This document shows, piece by piece, positions 16,785-25,800 of a DNA stretch of 39,478 bases. The notes under the pieces are model-generated. The model saw nothing but the letters and a program-made list of their open reading frames with translations, was not told where the DNA came from and did not search any database. Position 1 is the first letter of the stretch. Every line of letters starts with the position of its first letter. A program made the translations under genes and the position numbers. Origin of the DNA: a virus; the IMG/VR virus record IMGVR_UViG_3300029319_000144, positions 1-39,478 of that record; one strand, 5' to 3'.

Positions 16785-16973
16785 ATGAAAGACCCCTCAC
16801 AAGTGAAGAATGGTTTGGATGCTGCATTTGCTACAAGCGTAGTGTCCACTCCTATCTGGCTACAATGGCTAGAAAGTAGTTTGCAACTGTTCATGCTTGT
16901 GGGGGGTTCTATTCTGTTAGCGGTTCGTTTGTGGGCGATGATAAAGTATAGGAAAAAATCTGATGAAGAATGA
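16785..16973 (+). CDS. Small single-span membrane protein
   Basis: The ATG begins two bases after the previous stop, with AGGA in the preceding gene as a likely ribosome site. The 62 residues comprise a polar N-terminus, an amphipathic stretch (TPIWLQWLESSLQ) and a hydrophobic helix (LFMLVGGSILLAVRLWAMI), then a basic KYRKKSDEE tail. One clear span with positive-inside C-terminus is predicted. It could be a pinholin-like or antiholin protein, or a virion membrane-channel accessory, since ejection proteins follow. No family motif decides this. Confidence 0.65.
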   Translation: MKDPSQVKNGLDAAFATSVVSTPIWLQWLESSLQLFMLVGGSILLAVRLWAMIKYRKKSDEE

Positions 16974-17145
16974 GATTTTGGATATGAGAGAAGAATTAAT
17001 TGAAGTTCTTATTAGGCAAAGAAACTTAGCTTACGATGAAATTGCAAAGCTTGAGGCTAAAGTGACAGTGTTAAATAAAAAGATTGAAGAGTTTGAAGTG
17101 CAAGACTTGATGGACGATTTGTTTAAAAATCAAGGAGGTGCATGA
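16963..17145 (+). CDS. Small coiled-coil protein, 60 aa
   Basis: This overlaps the preceding gene by 11 bases and the next gene by 4 (ATGA). The 60-residue product is nearly all charged helix with heptads (REELIEVLIRQRNLAYDEIAKLEAKVTVLNKKIEEFE), so a dimeric or trimeric coiled coil is likely. Its tight overlap with a membrane protein and a large virion protein suggests a shared complex. Function unknown. Confidence 0.65.
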   Translation: MKNEILDMREELIEVLIRQRNLAYDEIAKLEAKVTVLNKKIEEFEVQDLMDDLFKNQGGA

Positions 17146-19106
17146 TGGCTAGGACAACACAGCAAATACAAGACGAGATAAGACTTCTTGAGTCGGACGC
17201 ACAAGACAGTGGTTTGGGGCCTGATGATCAAAATAAACTGACGGAACTTAGGTCTGAATTATCACAGGTTGGATCTGGAACATCTCCTCTATCACCAGAT
17301 ATCCCAGGTGGTCCCGCTCAACCTGGTGAACCTGTTACATTTCCTCCCTCAGAAGGCCCTCCCCCAGGAGATCCCCCAAAGCCTCTTGAACCAGATCCCC
17401 CGATTGTTGAACCAGATCCCCCAAAGCCTATTCCTGAACCAGATCCCCCGAAACCTAAAAGAACAGCACGAGAGATACAAAGTGAGTTAAATCTGCTTGA
17501 GACGGATTACAAAGAGGGATACGAGTCAGAAGAGTATTATAATAGAAGAAAAAAAGAGTTACAAGATGAGTTAAAAGGCATAACACCATCAGATCCCAAA
17601 CCAGACCCAGATCCTAAACCAGATCCAGATCCTGAACCAGATCCTGAACCTGAACCCCCTACAGAGCCAAGAGATCCAGATGATCCAGATAAGCCAGTTT
17701 CAGAATACATTCCCACAGGAGAAGAATTAACAGCTACTCAATATCAAGACTTTTTGTTTCCAAGTCTTCCACCTGGAGCAACGGTAACTTCAAAAGATAT
17801 GGAAATAAGCCCTGATGAGCTTCTTACTTTAAATGAAGATCAGGTGCTTAATGACATTGAATATAAAACTGCAGTTGTCGATAGCGAAAAAGATGAGTAT
17901 AGAGTTGCGTCTCCAGACAAAAAGGCGGCTGTTACCTACGATCCTGTAGATACAGCGGATATTCCAAGTAGCGCAGATTATACTTCTGTTGGTGTACTTA
18001 GCACCGTTGAACAACTTACGAACGGTGAAATTTCTGCAGAAGAAGGTGGAAATAAAATAGGTGCTCTTGTAGGAGATATTCAAGGAACAGTATCTGATGA
18101 ATCAATAGCAAAAGCAGCAACTGAAGAACTTGATCAACGAGCGACAGTTCAGTTTCAAATGGAACAACTGTTTAAGTCATTTGAAGAAGGAGGACCACCT
18201 CCTCCATGGGCATCAGGGGCTATGAGGGCTGCAGGAGCAATAATGGCTCAACGAGGTCTTGGACGTAGTTCAATGGCTGCTGCTGCTATCACACAGGCTA
18301 CTTTAGAGTCTGGTATACAGATAGCATCACAAGATGCTAACAAGTATGCAACGATTCAATTAGCTAATCTTAATAATAAACAACAAGCAGCTTTACAAAA
18401 TGCAATGACATTTGCAGCTATGGATAAAGCAAACCTTGATGCTCGTATGACTGCAGCGGTAAATAATGCAAAAGCATTTCTTTCAATTGATCTTGCCAAT
18501 TTACAAAATGAACAGGCTATGAAAACTCTTGAATACAATGCAACCACTCAAAAACTATTTAATGATGCAGCGGCTGCAAATGCTGCAGCACAATTTAACG
18601 CAAAGTCAGAAAATCAAGTAAATGAGTTTTTTGCAGAACTTGATGTTCAGGTAGCAAATGCAAACGCTACTAGATTGGCAGCAATAGCTCAATTTAACGC
18701 TGACCAAACAAACTCCTCTGCAAAATACTTTGCAAAATTAAATGATGCCAGAGATCAATTTAATGTAAACAATCAATTACAAATAGCTCAAAGTAATGCA
18801 AATTGGCGTAGATCTGTAAACACAATTAACACTGCAGCACAGAATGAAACTAACCGTATTAACGCTTTAAATGTTCTTGGCATATCTCAATCCGCTCTTG
18901 ATAGGCTTTGGCAAAAGTATAGAGATGAAGCTAGTTGGATTATGCAAGCTAATGAGAATGATTTAGATAGAGCACATCAGGTTGCAATTCTTTCACAACA
19001 GCAAGATTTTAATGCAAGTCAATATGAAACTGCTAGATCAGATGCTTTTTATAGCAGTTTAGGAGATGTAGTCATGAAAGGCATCTTCACAGTACTGGAG
19101 TCGTAA
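17142..19106 (+). CDS. Putative internal virion protein, Pro-rich N-terminus
   Basis: Two adjacent ATGs (17142, 17145) are possible starts. AAGGAGG at 17132-17138 gives better spacing to the second, so the protein may begin at Met2. Two related helical units, IQDEIRLLESD (about 8-18) and IQSELNLLETD (about 110-120), are separated by PDPPKP-type linkers, with a further PDPKPDPDPEPDPEP stretch around 150-180. The C-terminal two thirds (from about 320) is Ala/Asn/Gln-rich helix without cysteine, with repeated NANA / QFNA heptads. Such long polar helices are typical of podovirus ejection proteins of the T7 gp14-gp15 type. That role is inferred from composition and place after the fibre genes. Confidence 0.65.
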   Translation: MMARTTQQIQDEIRLLESDAQDSGLGPDDQNKLTELRSELSQVGSGTSPLSPDIPGGPAQPGEPVTFPPSEGPPPGDPPKPLEPDPPIVEPDPPKPIPEPDPPKPKRTAREIQSELNLLETDYKEGYESEEYYNRRKKELQDELKGITPSDPKPDPDPKPDPDPEPDPEPEPPTEPRDPDDPDKPVSEYIPTGEELTATQYQDFLFPSLPPGATVTSKDMEISPDELLTLNEDQVLNDIEYKTAVVDSEKDEYRVASPDKKAAVTYDPVDTADIPSSADYTSVGVLSTVEQLTNGEISAEEGGNKIGALVGDIQGTVSDESIAKAATEELDQRATVQFQMEQLFKSFEEGGPPPPWASGAMRAAGAIMAQRGLGRSSMAAAAITQATLESGIQIASQDANKYATIQLANLNNKQQAALQNAMTFAAMDKANLDARMTAAVNNAKAFLSIDLANLQNEQAMKTLEYNATTQKLFNDAAAANAAAQFNAKSENQVNEFFAELDVQVANANATRLAAIAQFNADQTNSSAKYFAKLNDARDQFNVNNQLQIAQSNANWRRSVNTINTAAQNETNRINALNVLGISQSALDRLWQKYRDEASWIMQANENDLDRAHQVAILSQQQDFNASQYETARSDAFYSSLGDVVMKGIFTVLES

Positions 19107-19109
19107 ATA

Positions 19110-19817
19110 ATGACAGATTTAAATGAAACAATAGCAACTTTTAATAAAGCTTGGAACGCAGGAGAGTATGGGGATCTTGGGTTGGATTCTGGGCTGGCTG
19201 ACGAGACTGAATATCAACAAAACTATGCTCCGCAAAGAGCAGCGATTCCTGAGACTTTTGCTGCTGATTACAACCCCAGACCTGCACAAGCAATTGAAAG
19301 ATATAACTACAGTTTTATGGACCCTGGATTTGGAGATGGGTTTGATGCGGAAGAGATAGCAAATATTGAACCTAATATTTTTCAAGAGATCATCGGGGGT
19401 TTTGAAACTCTAGGTGAAAAAGGAAGATCCTTTTTAGCAGATCTGTTTGGAACAGACCCAGAAAAAGTAGGACAATTTTTTAAAAGTTTACAGGGAGTTA
19501 TGGGCTATGCAGGTTCAAAAGGGGGATCTTCATCAGCAAGGCAGTTAGTTCGATCTGCAAAGACCACTGCACCTACTCCTAGAGCATCTGGATTTAGATC
19601 TACTCCTGTAAGAAGAGCTACTCCTGCACAAAAAGCAGCTAGTAATACCGCTAGTTTAATTCGACAAGCGCAACAAAATGGAACTTCTACAGCTAGAATC
19701 CAGAACGCTAAACTTGCTAACCTTTTAAGAAATGTAGTTCAAGTTTCAGAAACTAAACCACGAACTGAACGTCTAGCTTTGCCCCAACAGTCTATAAGTA
19801 TTAGAAGAAGAACATAA
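19110..19817 (+). CDS. Hypothetical structural protein, 235 aa
   Basis: It starts four bases after the previous stop with GGAG nearby. The N-terminal half is acidic and aromatic (TFNKAWNAGEYGDLGLD, YNYSFMDPGFGDGF). The middle is helical with a short hydrophobic patch (EIIGGFETLGEKGRSFLADLFG). From about residue 135 the C-terminus turns strongly basic and low-complexity (Ser/Arg/Thr/Ala), as in proteins that touch DNA inside the capsid. No domain is recognised. Operon position suggests an internal or ejected virion component. Confidence 0.65.
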   Translation: MTDLNETIATFNKAWNAGEYGDLGLDSGLADETEYQQNYAPQRAAIPETFAADYNPRPAQAIERYNYSFMDPGFGDGFDAEEIANIEPNIFQEIIGGFETLGEKGRSFLADLFGTDPEKVGQFFKSLQGVMGYAGSKGGSSSARQLVRSAKTTAPTPRASGFRSTPVRRATPAQKAASNTASLIRQAQQNGTSTARIQNAKLANLLRNVVQVSETKPRTERLALPQQSISIRRRT

Positions 19818-19840
19818 GTTTAAATAGTATAGGAAAGAAA

Positions 19841-20455
19841 ATGCCAGAAGCACCCATTAGACCAACTTTTGATCGTTTTAACGCACCACCACCAGGACAC
19901 TCATTAACGGATGAGCCTGGAAAATGGGCGTGGGAGAAGCCACCAGAGTTTGCTGATCCTGCAGAAGCACTTCAGTTTGTAATAGAAAAAGCAGAGGAGC
20001 CTGAGAACGAAGAAAACTTATTACGACTTATGGCCTCTGGTGCTCCCATAGAGGCAATTGTAAACACAATCTGCTTTGGTGGATTTATGCAAGGCCAATG
20101 GACCCCTGACTGTGCAGAAATTCTAAAGCCCCCTGTCACCCTGCATTTCTTAGGGTTAGCTCTTGAAAACGATATTCCAGCAACTGTGTTTAATATTGAT
20201 CCTGAAAAGAAAAAACAACAACGAATTATGCCAGATGAAGAAGTTCTTGCACTTATGGAACAAAATCGACCTGATATGTATGAGGGTCTTATGTCAACTA
20301 TAGATGTTCTTCTTGAAGATGAGCCTGTAGAAGAAAAAGAAGAAAAGCCTAAAGATGTTAAACAGGTTACCTTTATGGAAGCAGAAAATGAACCTCAAGA
20401 GCCAGAGGAGCCGACTGGTTTTATGGGTGCTGAAGAAGAGGAGATTTCACGATGA
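19841..20455 (+). CDS. Hypothetical acidic protein, 204 aa
   Basis: AGGAAAG precedes the ATG. The product starts with a Pro-rich segment (IRPTFDRFNAPPPGHSLTDEPGKWAWEKPPEF), followed by a compact helical domain with CFGGFMQGQWTPDCAEILKPPVTL (about 80-105). It ends in a long Glu/Pro/Lys-rich disordered tail with no membrane segment. I associate the FMQGQWTPD pattern with a protein found among virion genes of marine phages, of unknown role; it may be a chaperone or scaffold for the large internal proteins that follow. Confidence 0.65.
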   Translation: MPEAPIRPTFDRFNAPPPGHSLTDEPGKWAWEKPPEFADPAEALQFVIEKAEEPENEENLLRLMASGAPIEAIVNTICFGGFMQGQWTPDCAEILKPPVTLHFLGLALENDIPATVFNIDPEKKKQQRIMPDEEVLALMEQNRPDMYEGLMSTIDVLLEDEPVEEKEEKPKDVKQVTFMEAENEPQEPEEPTGFMGAEEEEISR

Positions 20456-22842
20456 GCTTTAGGCTAATGGCATTTGTTGGTGGTGCTGCAAGGGCTGCTA
20501 GCGAAGGGTTAGATAGACGTGCTGCATTATTAAGAGAAGAAGAACTCCTTGATAGAAAAGAGGCTCGTGAAGATCTTTTGTTTGAAAGAGAGATAGCGGC
20601 TAGAAAAGATGCTGCAAAACTTGTGGCTGAAGGAGAGGATAATAGAGCAGATTTAAGGGCTAAGACTTCTCGTTACGTTGCAGACAAAGGTTACAGCGGA
20701 ACTGTAGATGCTGCAAGAATTAGAGAAAGAGCAAATCGTGCTAAAAATTTTACAAGTATGGGGCCAGGACTAGGCGAAATTAAAGTTAGGAGTACAGCAA
20801 AAGAACAATTTCAAGAAAGGTTAAATTGGTTTCAAAACCTCACTCCTGAAAGATATGAAGAGCTTATGTCGGATGCAAACACTGCAGAGGCTGTAACCAA
20901 CGCTGCTAGAATGTTATATGCAAATGGAACTCAATATTTTGTGACTACTACTACAGATGCTTTAGGAAGAGTGATTAGTAAAACTCCAAGGCCATTGGAG
21001 AGGTTGCCAACCATTGCTAATAAACCTGGGTTAGCTAAATTTCTTAAAGATTTATATGAGGGTAAAGAACCTGAAAGTATAATAGCAACAACCGCAACAG
21101 CCCCCGTTACTAAAAAAGTATCTCCAGATATGAAACCTTTATCCCGTGAACAAAAGACTATGTTTAATGTGATACACAATAGACATTTTGGAGAGCGTAA
21201 CTCTCCAGAAGAAAAATATAAATACGGAATGAAAGTTCTTGGGACTGATGTTGATAATCCTGTATTTATAAAAGGTCTTGCTAGTCCTCTGGGGGAAGCT
21301 TTAAGGGGAGACTTAAATTTTCTTGGAGAGGATCGAAAACAAAAAGTCTCTGCGTATTTATTCAATCCTGCAAATGGATTTGTAGATAAAAATGGTGCAT
21401 TAAACTCTAATTTTGTTAGATTTGCAGATGTTTTTGGCACTCAAAAAGAAGTAGCAGAAGGAAGTAAAAATATAAATTATAGAATAACTCCTCAAACTGT
21501 TAATCAAGTAGCGAAAACAGATTTTAATGTTAAAAAGATGCTTGAAAAAGATAAACCAGAAGCAGCTAGAAAGGCACAGGTAGCACGAGAAATTATAAGA
21601 AATGTGGATGCTGCTGAACGTGCTATAAAGGCATTAGGGTCTGGTTCTACTTTAGTTTCAAGAATTATAGAAGGTTCAGCGGGTATTAAAGAAGTTCTTA
21701 ATATCGGCCTTGGGCTGTTTGAAAAAAATAATGTTTTTGATCTTCAAGGATTTAAGACTGTTGACGGTGTAACTCAGGATGGAGAAAAGATATATCAGCT
21801 TAAAAACGGAGCAAGGTTTACAGAAACCGCCTTTAAGAATTTACAAGCAGCATCAAACGTTGGATCAAATCTTTTCAATCTTCCCGCAGGAAAAGAGAGA
21901 GCAGCGGCCCAGTTAAAATTTTTAGACACTGTTCTTATGTATCAGCTAGCTGCTCTTATTCAAGGAGAGGGTGGACGAGCTATTTCCGATAATGACGTTA
22001 AACTATTCCGTGGAACTGTAGGCGATATATTTACCAGTGTGGAGGGACGTGAAGAAAGATTTAAGTTTATAAGATATATGTCCCGTGACGCATTAAGTAG
22101 GAATCAGATATATAACCTTTTAAAAGGTGATTCAAATTCTGGTGTTCTTAAAACTGTAGATAAATCTCTTTCGTTATTAGATAATATAGATTTAGATAAT
22201 TTTACAGAAAAAGCTTCTAAAATGATACCTCCAAGAGCCAGAGGTGAGGTAATAAAGAAAGTTAGAGAGGATGCAGGAAAAGCATTTAGAACTGTAAAAG
22301 ACGCTGTAAATGAAATTATATTTAATCCTTCTATGGTTCAGGATGGTCTTAGAAAAATAGACAGTAAAACACGAAGAAAATTATTTCAAAACCTTACAGA
22401 ACTTAGACAAGGCCAAAGAACAAATATAAGGTTTTTAGATGGAAATAGTCTTGATAATAGAAGACTTACTCAAAATATATTTGCAGTAAATCTTACTCCG
22501 TTAGGTATGGTAAAAGAAGAGTATAAAAAACTAACAGCACGTAGGCTTGGGCCTAAATTTATAAGAGAACGTGTAGCAGAAGTTGCACAAGAACAATATC
22601 AAAAAGTGTTTAAAGATTCTAATAAAAAAATATTTGCTTTTAGTTTAGACTCTAATTCTGATTTAAGGCAGATACCTCTTTATTTTAAGATAGGTAACGA
22701 TGGAACACCTTCATACACTTTTAATAAAAACGCAGAGGGTGTCGTGCTTCCTGATTATACAACTAATAAAACATCTGATGCAGGAATCGTAAACACTGCG
22801 GTTAAAAAAGCAGAAGCAGTGGCTAACAAGCTATTTAAGTAA
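20452..22842 (+). CDS. Putative internal virion (ejection) protein, 796 aa
   Basis: The start overlaps the preceding stop (ATGA) and has GAGGAG upstream. The first 75 residues form an intense charged coiled coil (RRAALLREEELLDRKEAREDLLFEREIAARKD). The rest is mainly helical and basic, without a membrane segment or enzymatic motif that I can find. Size, helix content and position before a 1427-residue protein match the pair of large core proteins in T7-like heads that form the periplasmic conduit during DNA entry. This function is inferred from layout only. Confidence 0.6.
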   Translation: MSFRLMAFVGGAARAASEGLDRRAALLREEELLDRKEAREDLLFEREIAARKDAAKLVAEGEDNRADLRAKTSRYVADKGYSGTVDAARIRERANRAKNFTSMGPGLGEIKVRSTAKEQFQERLNWFQNLTPERYEELMSDANTAEAVTNAARMLYANGTQYFVTTTTDALGRVISKTPRPLERLPTIANKPGLAKFLKDLYEGKEPESIIATTATAPVTKKVSPDMKPLSREQKTMFNVIHNRHFGERNSPEEKYKYGMKVLGTDVDNPVFIKGLASPLGEALRGDLNFLGEDRKQKVSAYLFNPANGFVDKNGALNSNFVRFADVFGTQKEVAEGSKNINYRITPQTVNQVAKTDFNVKKMLEKDKPEAARKAQVAREIIRNVDAAERAIKALGSGSTLVSRIIEGSAGIKEVLNIGLGLFEKNNVFDLQGFKTVDGVTQDGEKIYQLKNGARFTETAFKNLQAASNVGSNLFNLPAGKERAAAQLKFLDTVLMYQLAALIQGEGGRAISDNDVKLFRGTVGDIFTSVEGREERFKFIRYMSRDALSRNQIYNLLKGDSNSGVLKTVDKSLSLLDNIDLDNFTEKASKMIPPRARGEVIKKVREDAGKAFRTVKDAVNEIIFNPSMVQDGLRKIDSKTRRKLFQNLTELRQGQRTNIRFLDGNSLDNRRLTQNIFAVNLTPLGMVKEEYKKLTARRLGPKFIRERVAEVAQEQYQKVFKDSNKKIFAFSLDSNSDLRQIPLYFKIGNDGTPSYTFNKNAEGVVLPDYTTNKTSDAGIVNTAVKKAEAVANKLFK

Positions 22843-22850
22843 GGAAAAAA

Positions 22851-25800
22851 ATGGCGTATTCAATACCCGATGAATTACAATTAGATCTTACACCACCCTC
22901 CGTGTTAAGCTCAGAAGAAGAAGACAAAAAAGAAGATATTGCAAATATCGCTGCAGGGTTACAAAGAGCACAGGGACTAATACCTGAAGAAGCAAGATCT
23001 ATTCTTGAGGCTACCCCAGAAGAAACGCAACAAAGGGCTGCTCAAGTAGAACAAGCTATTGAACAGGCTGCAGGTCCATTTGGAAAGATAGGGCTAGAAG
23101 AGGAGGCTCTGGGTCTTCAGAGGACTGCTTATAGCATATGGAAAGATATTGCAGACGTTGCTAATCAATTTACCATGGGAGTTGCAGTGCCTATTGCTCA
23201 AGCGTTTGGAATAGAACCAGAGATAGATCCTGAAGCTAGTAGTCTTGCTAAAAAAAATAAAGAGTTTCTTCAAAAAATAAAACAGTATAAAAAAGAACAA
23301 ACTTATCTTCTTGGTGATGATAGTCCTACAATAGCATGGAAAGCTGCTGCAAAAGGTTTTACAGAAGCTCCTGAAGTGGCAGAACCTGCAGAATATATTC
23401 GTGATGTTATAAATAATGCGTCTAAAGAAGTCGGGGGTGATTTACAACTAACTGCACAGGAAGCTGAACAAATTACCAGATGGGGCCGACCTGAAGCATC
23501 TATTCTTGAACAAGCAGTGCGTTCTATCCCTGAAGTAGCAGCATTTGCAACCGCTGGCGTTAAGTTTGCTGCTCGTGGTTCAAAAGAAGTTGTTGATCGT
23601 GCAAATCGAATACTAAAAGAAAAAGGTTTTAAAAATGGTATTCTTGATGCAGATGAAGGTCAAATTAGAGATGTTGTTCAACAGCTTATGGAGGACGTTG
23701 TAAAAGGAGGAAATACTGCTATAGGTTTCTATACCAAAAGATATCTTATTCCTTTTTTCAGAGGAACCCGTTCTAAATTGTTTGGACGCAGAGCTACTCA
23801 AATAATTCGCCAAGAACAAATGAAGGGTGGACGATACGCAGAGGCTAGCCGTAAAATTGAAGAAGCAAGAGGTAAGGTAAAATCTGCAAGAACAAGCGGT
23901 GATAAAAAGTTAATTGATCAAGAAAATGCAAAATTAAAGTTATTGCAAAGACAAAGAGTAGGGCTAAAACCCACTATTAAAAAAGAAATATTACTAACAG
24001 AAGTAGGTGCTACCGCTGGTGCAATTGCTGCTACAAAGTATTTTGAGGATGACACGTTTGCTCCCATATTTGGTGCGCTTGGGGGAGGTCTTACTACTGG
24101 CATTGGTTACGATGTTATGAGAAGTTTTGCTACTTCTGGCAGTAGATGGGTTGGTGATCTTATATTTGATGCTGCAGGGGCTACATCACTTCTTGATGAT
24201 AGTCAATTAGCTCTCATAGCTAGAACAGGAAATCTCAAAGAGTTAAGAGATATGTCTAAGGCTGAAAAGAATGCTCTGCGTGATTTATGGCAGGGTGTGA
24301 GAGAACTTCCAGAAGAGGCTCGTGCGGCTGCTTTTAATTCTTTAAAATTCTTTAGACAACTGCAAAATGATCTCAGTGAGTTAGGTATACCTGATGAGGT
24401 TCTTAGAGAGACTGTAGGAAAAGCCTCTGGTATTGCTCCATTTATGGCTGCGAGACAAGCCATGGGTATAGATCTTGCTGCAAAGAAACCATTTGGTAAA
24501 AAGAGAATAATGGAGAATCTTGAAAATGCCATCAAAACAAGAACGGATGGTGCAGTTCTTCACTCTAACTTTAATAAGGCTATAGAGAATCTAATAGAAC
24601 AAGTTCCAACTAATAGATTAGGTGAAGATGGTCAAAAGAGGTTCACTAGATTTGTTGAACAGATGAAGCAAGCCTCTAATACTCTTGAAACTGAGTTAAT
24701 AGATGAAACGGCAGCAATGACACAGTTATTTGGTCAAGTTGCTAATCTTGTTAGAAATAGGTCTATTGAAAATGCGTTTGATGACAAAGAGGCTCTTGAA
24801 AATATTTTCTCTGAACTTCACAGGATTAAAGAAAGTGCAGCCACTCAAGCTTCAGGGGATAGTATACAAAATAATCTATTAACCGCTGAAATTGATAAGA
24901 TGATGGAACTTTCTGAACAATTGGTTAAGGGAACAGATTACAATCCAGAGGGTGCTAGAGAATTTATGAGGCTTAGTTCTTCTGTATTTGAAAAATACTT
25001 TGATCCTAATAAACATCTTATTGATCTTGAAGGTGGGGCAAATGCTCTTGCTTCTTCTGCATCGAAAAAAAGAAGCGAGGCTACAGGCAAGGCTTCCTCT
25101 ATGTTTGAAGATTTTATTGGTCAAGATGTAAAGGTTAATGTAACAAATTTTGTAGACGATTTGTTTCAAGCAGAAGATACGGCAAGATATACATCTATAA
25201 TACCAGGGGGAGAAAAAAGTAGAGTTTTACAAAGGTTAGCAGGAGTAACTATTCCTGACTCTCCTGATCTAAGACAACTTGCTCTTAGATTAAGTGGAGA
25301 TTCTATGAAATTAGCTCTTAGAAATAACAAACCTTTACGAGATGCAATACAAAGCCATATGCAAGAATTATCAAGGCGAACAGACGGTGCGTATGCAGCA
25401 CCTAACTACGTTACTTTTGACTCTGTAAAAGATCTTTTAGAAGCTGCCATTATAAAATCAAATGGAGATAATATAGATAACATGGATGTTTATAGATATC
25501 TTAAAGCTTTTGAAGATAGAATTGATGGTTTACCAGAGCAGCTAAGACTTGAATTAGATCCTATTGACATACAACAACTTTCTAGCAGCTTTGGAAAGAA
25601 AGCTCACATAGCCTATTCTCAGGGAAATATGAACGTCTATCGAAAGTATAAAAGTCTTAATGAGAATATAATAGATAGTCTTGATAATGTGACTCTTGAA
25701 GAAGGGTCTACCATGAAACAAAAACTAGTTGCTGCAAAGAATTTTTATAAAAAGCAGGTAATAGAAAGATATGATCCTGAAGTAAATAAATTTGGATCTA

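Noticed and set aside
17380-17660. Regular short direct repeats that could suggest a repeat array
   Set aside because: They are in-frame codons for Pro-Asp/Glu linkers of the 654-aa protein; no constant repeat with unique spacers, so not CRISPR.
24203-24535. Long open frames on the - strand within the large virion genes
   Set aside because: They are antisense to clearly coding sequence, lack ribosome sites and read as low-complexity; treated as shadows, like similar frames opposite the fibre gene.
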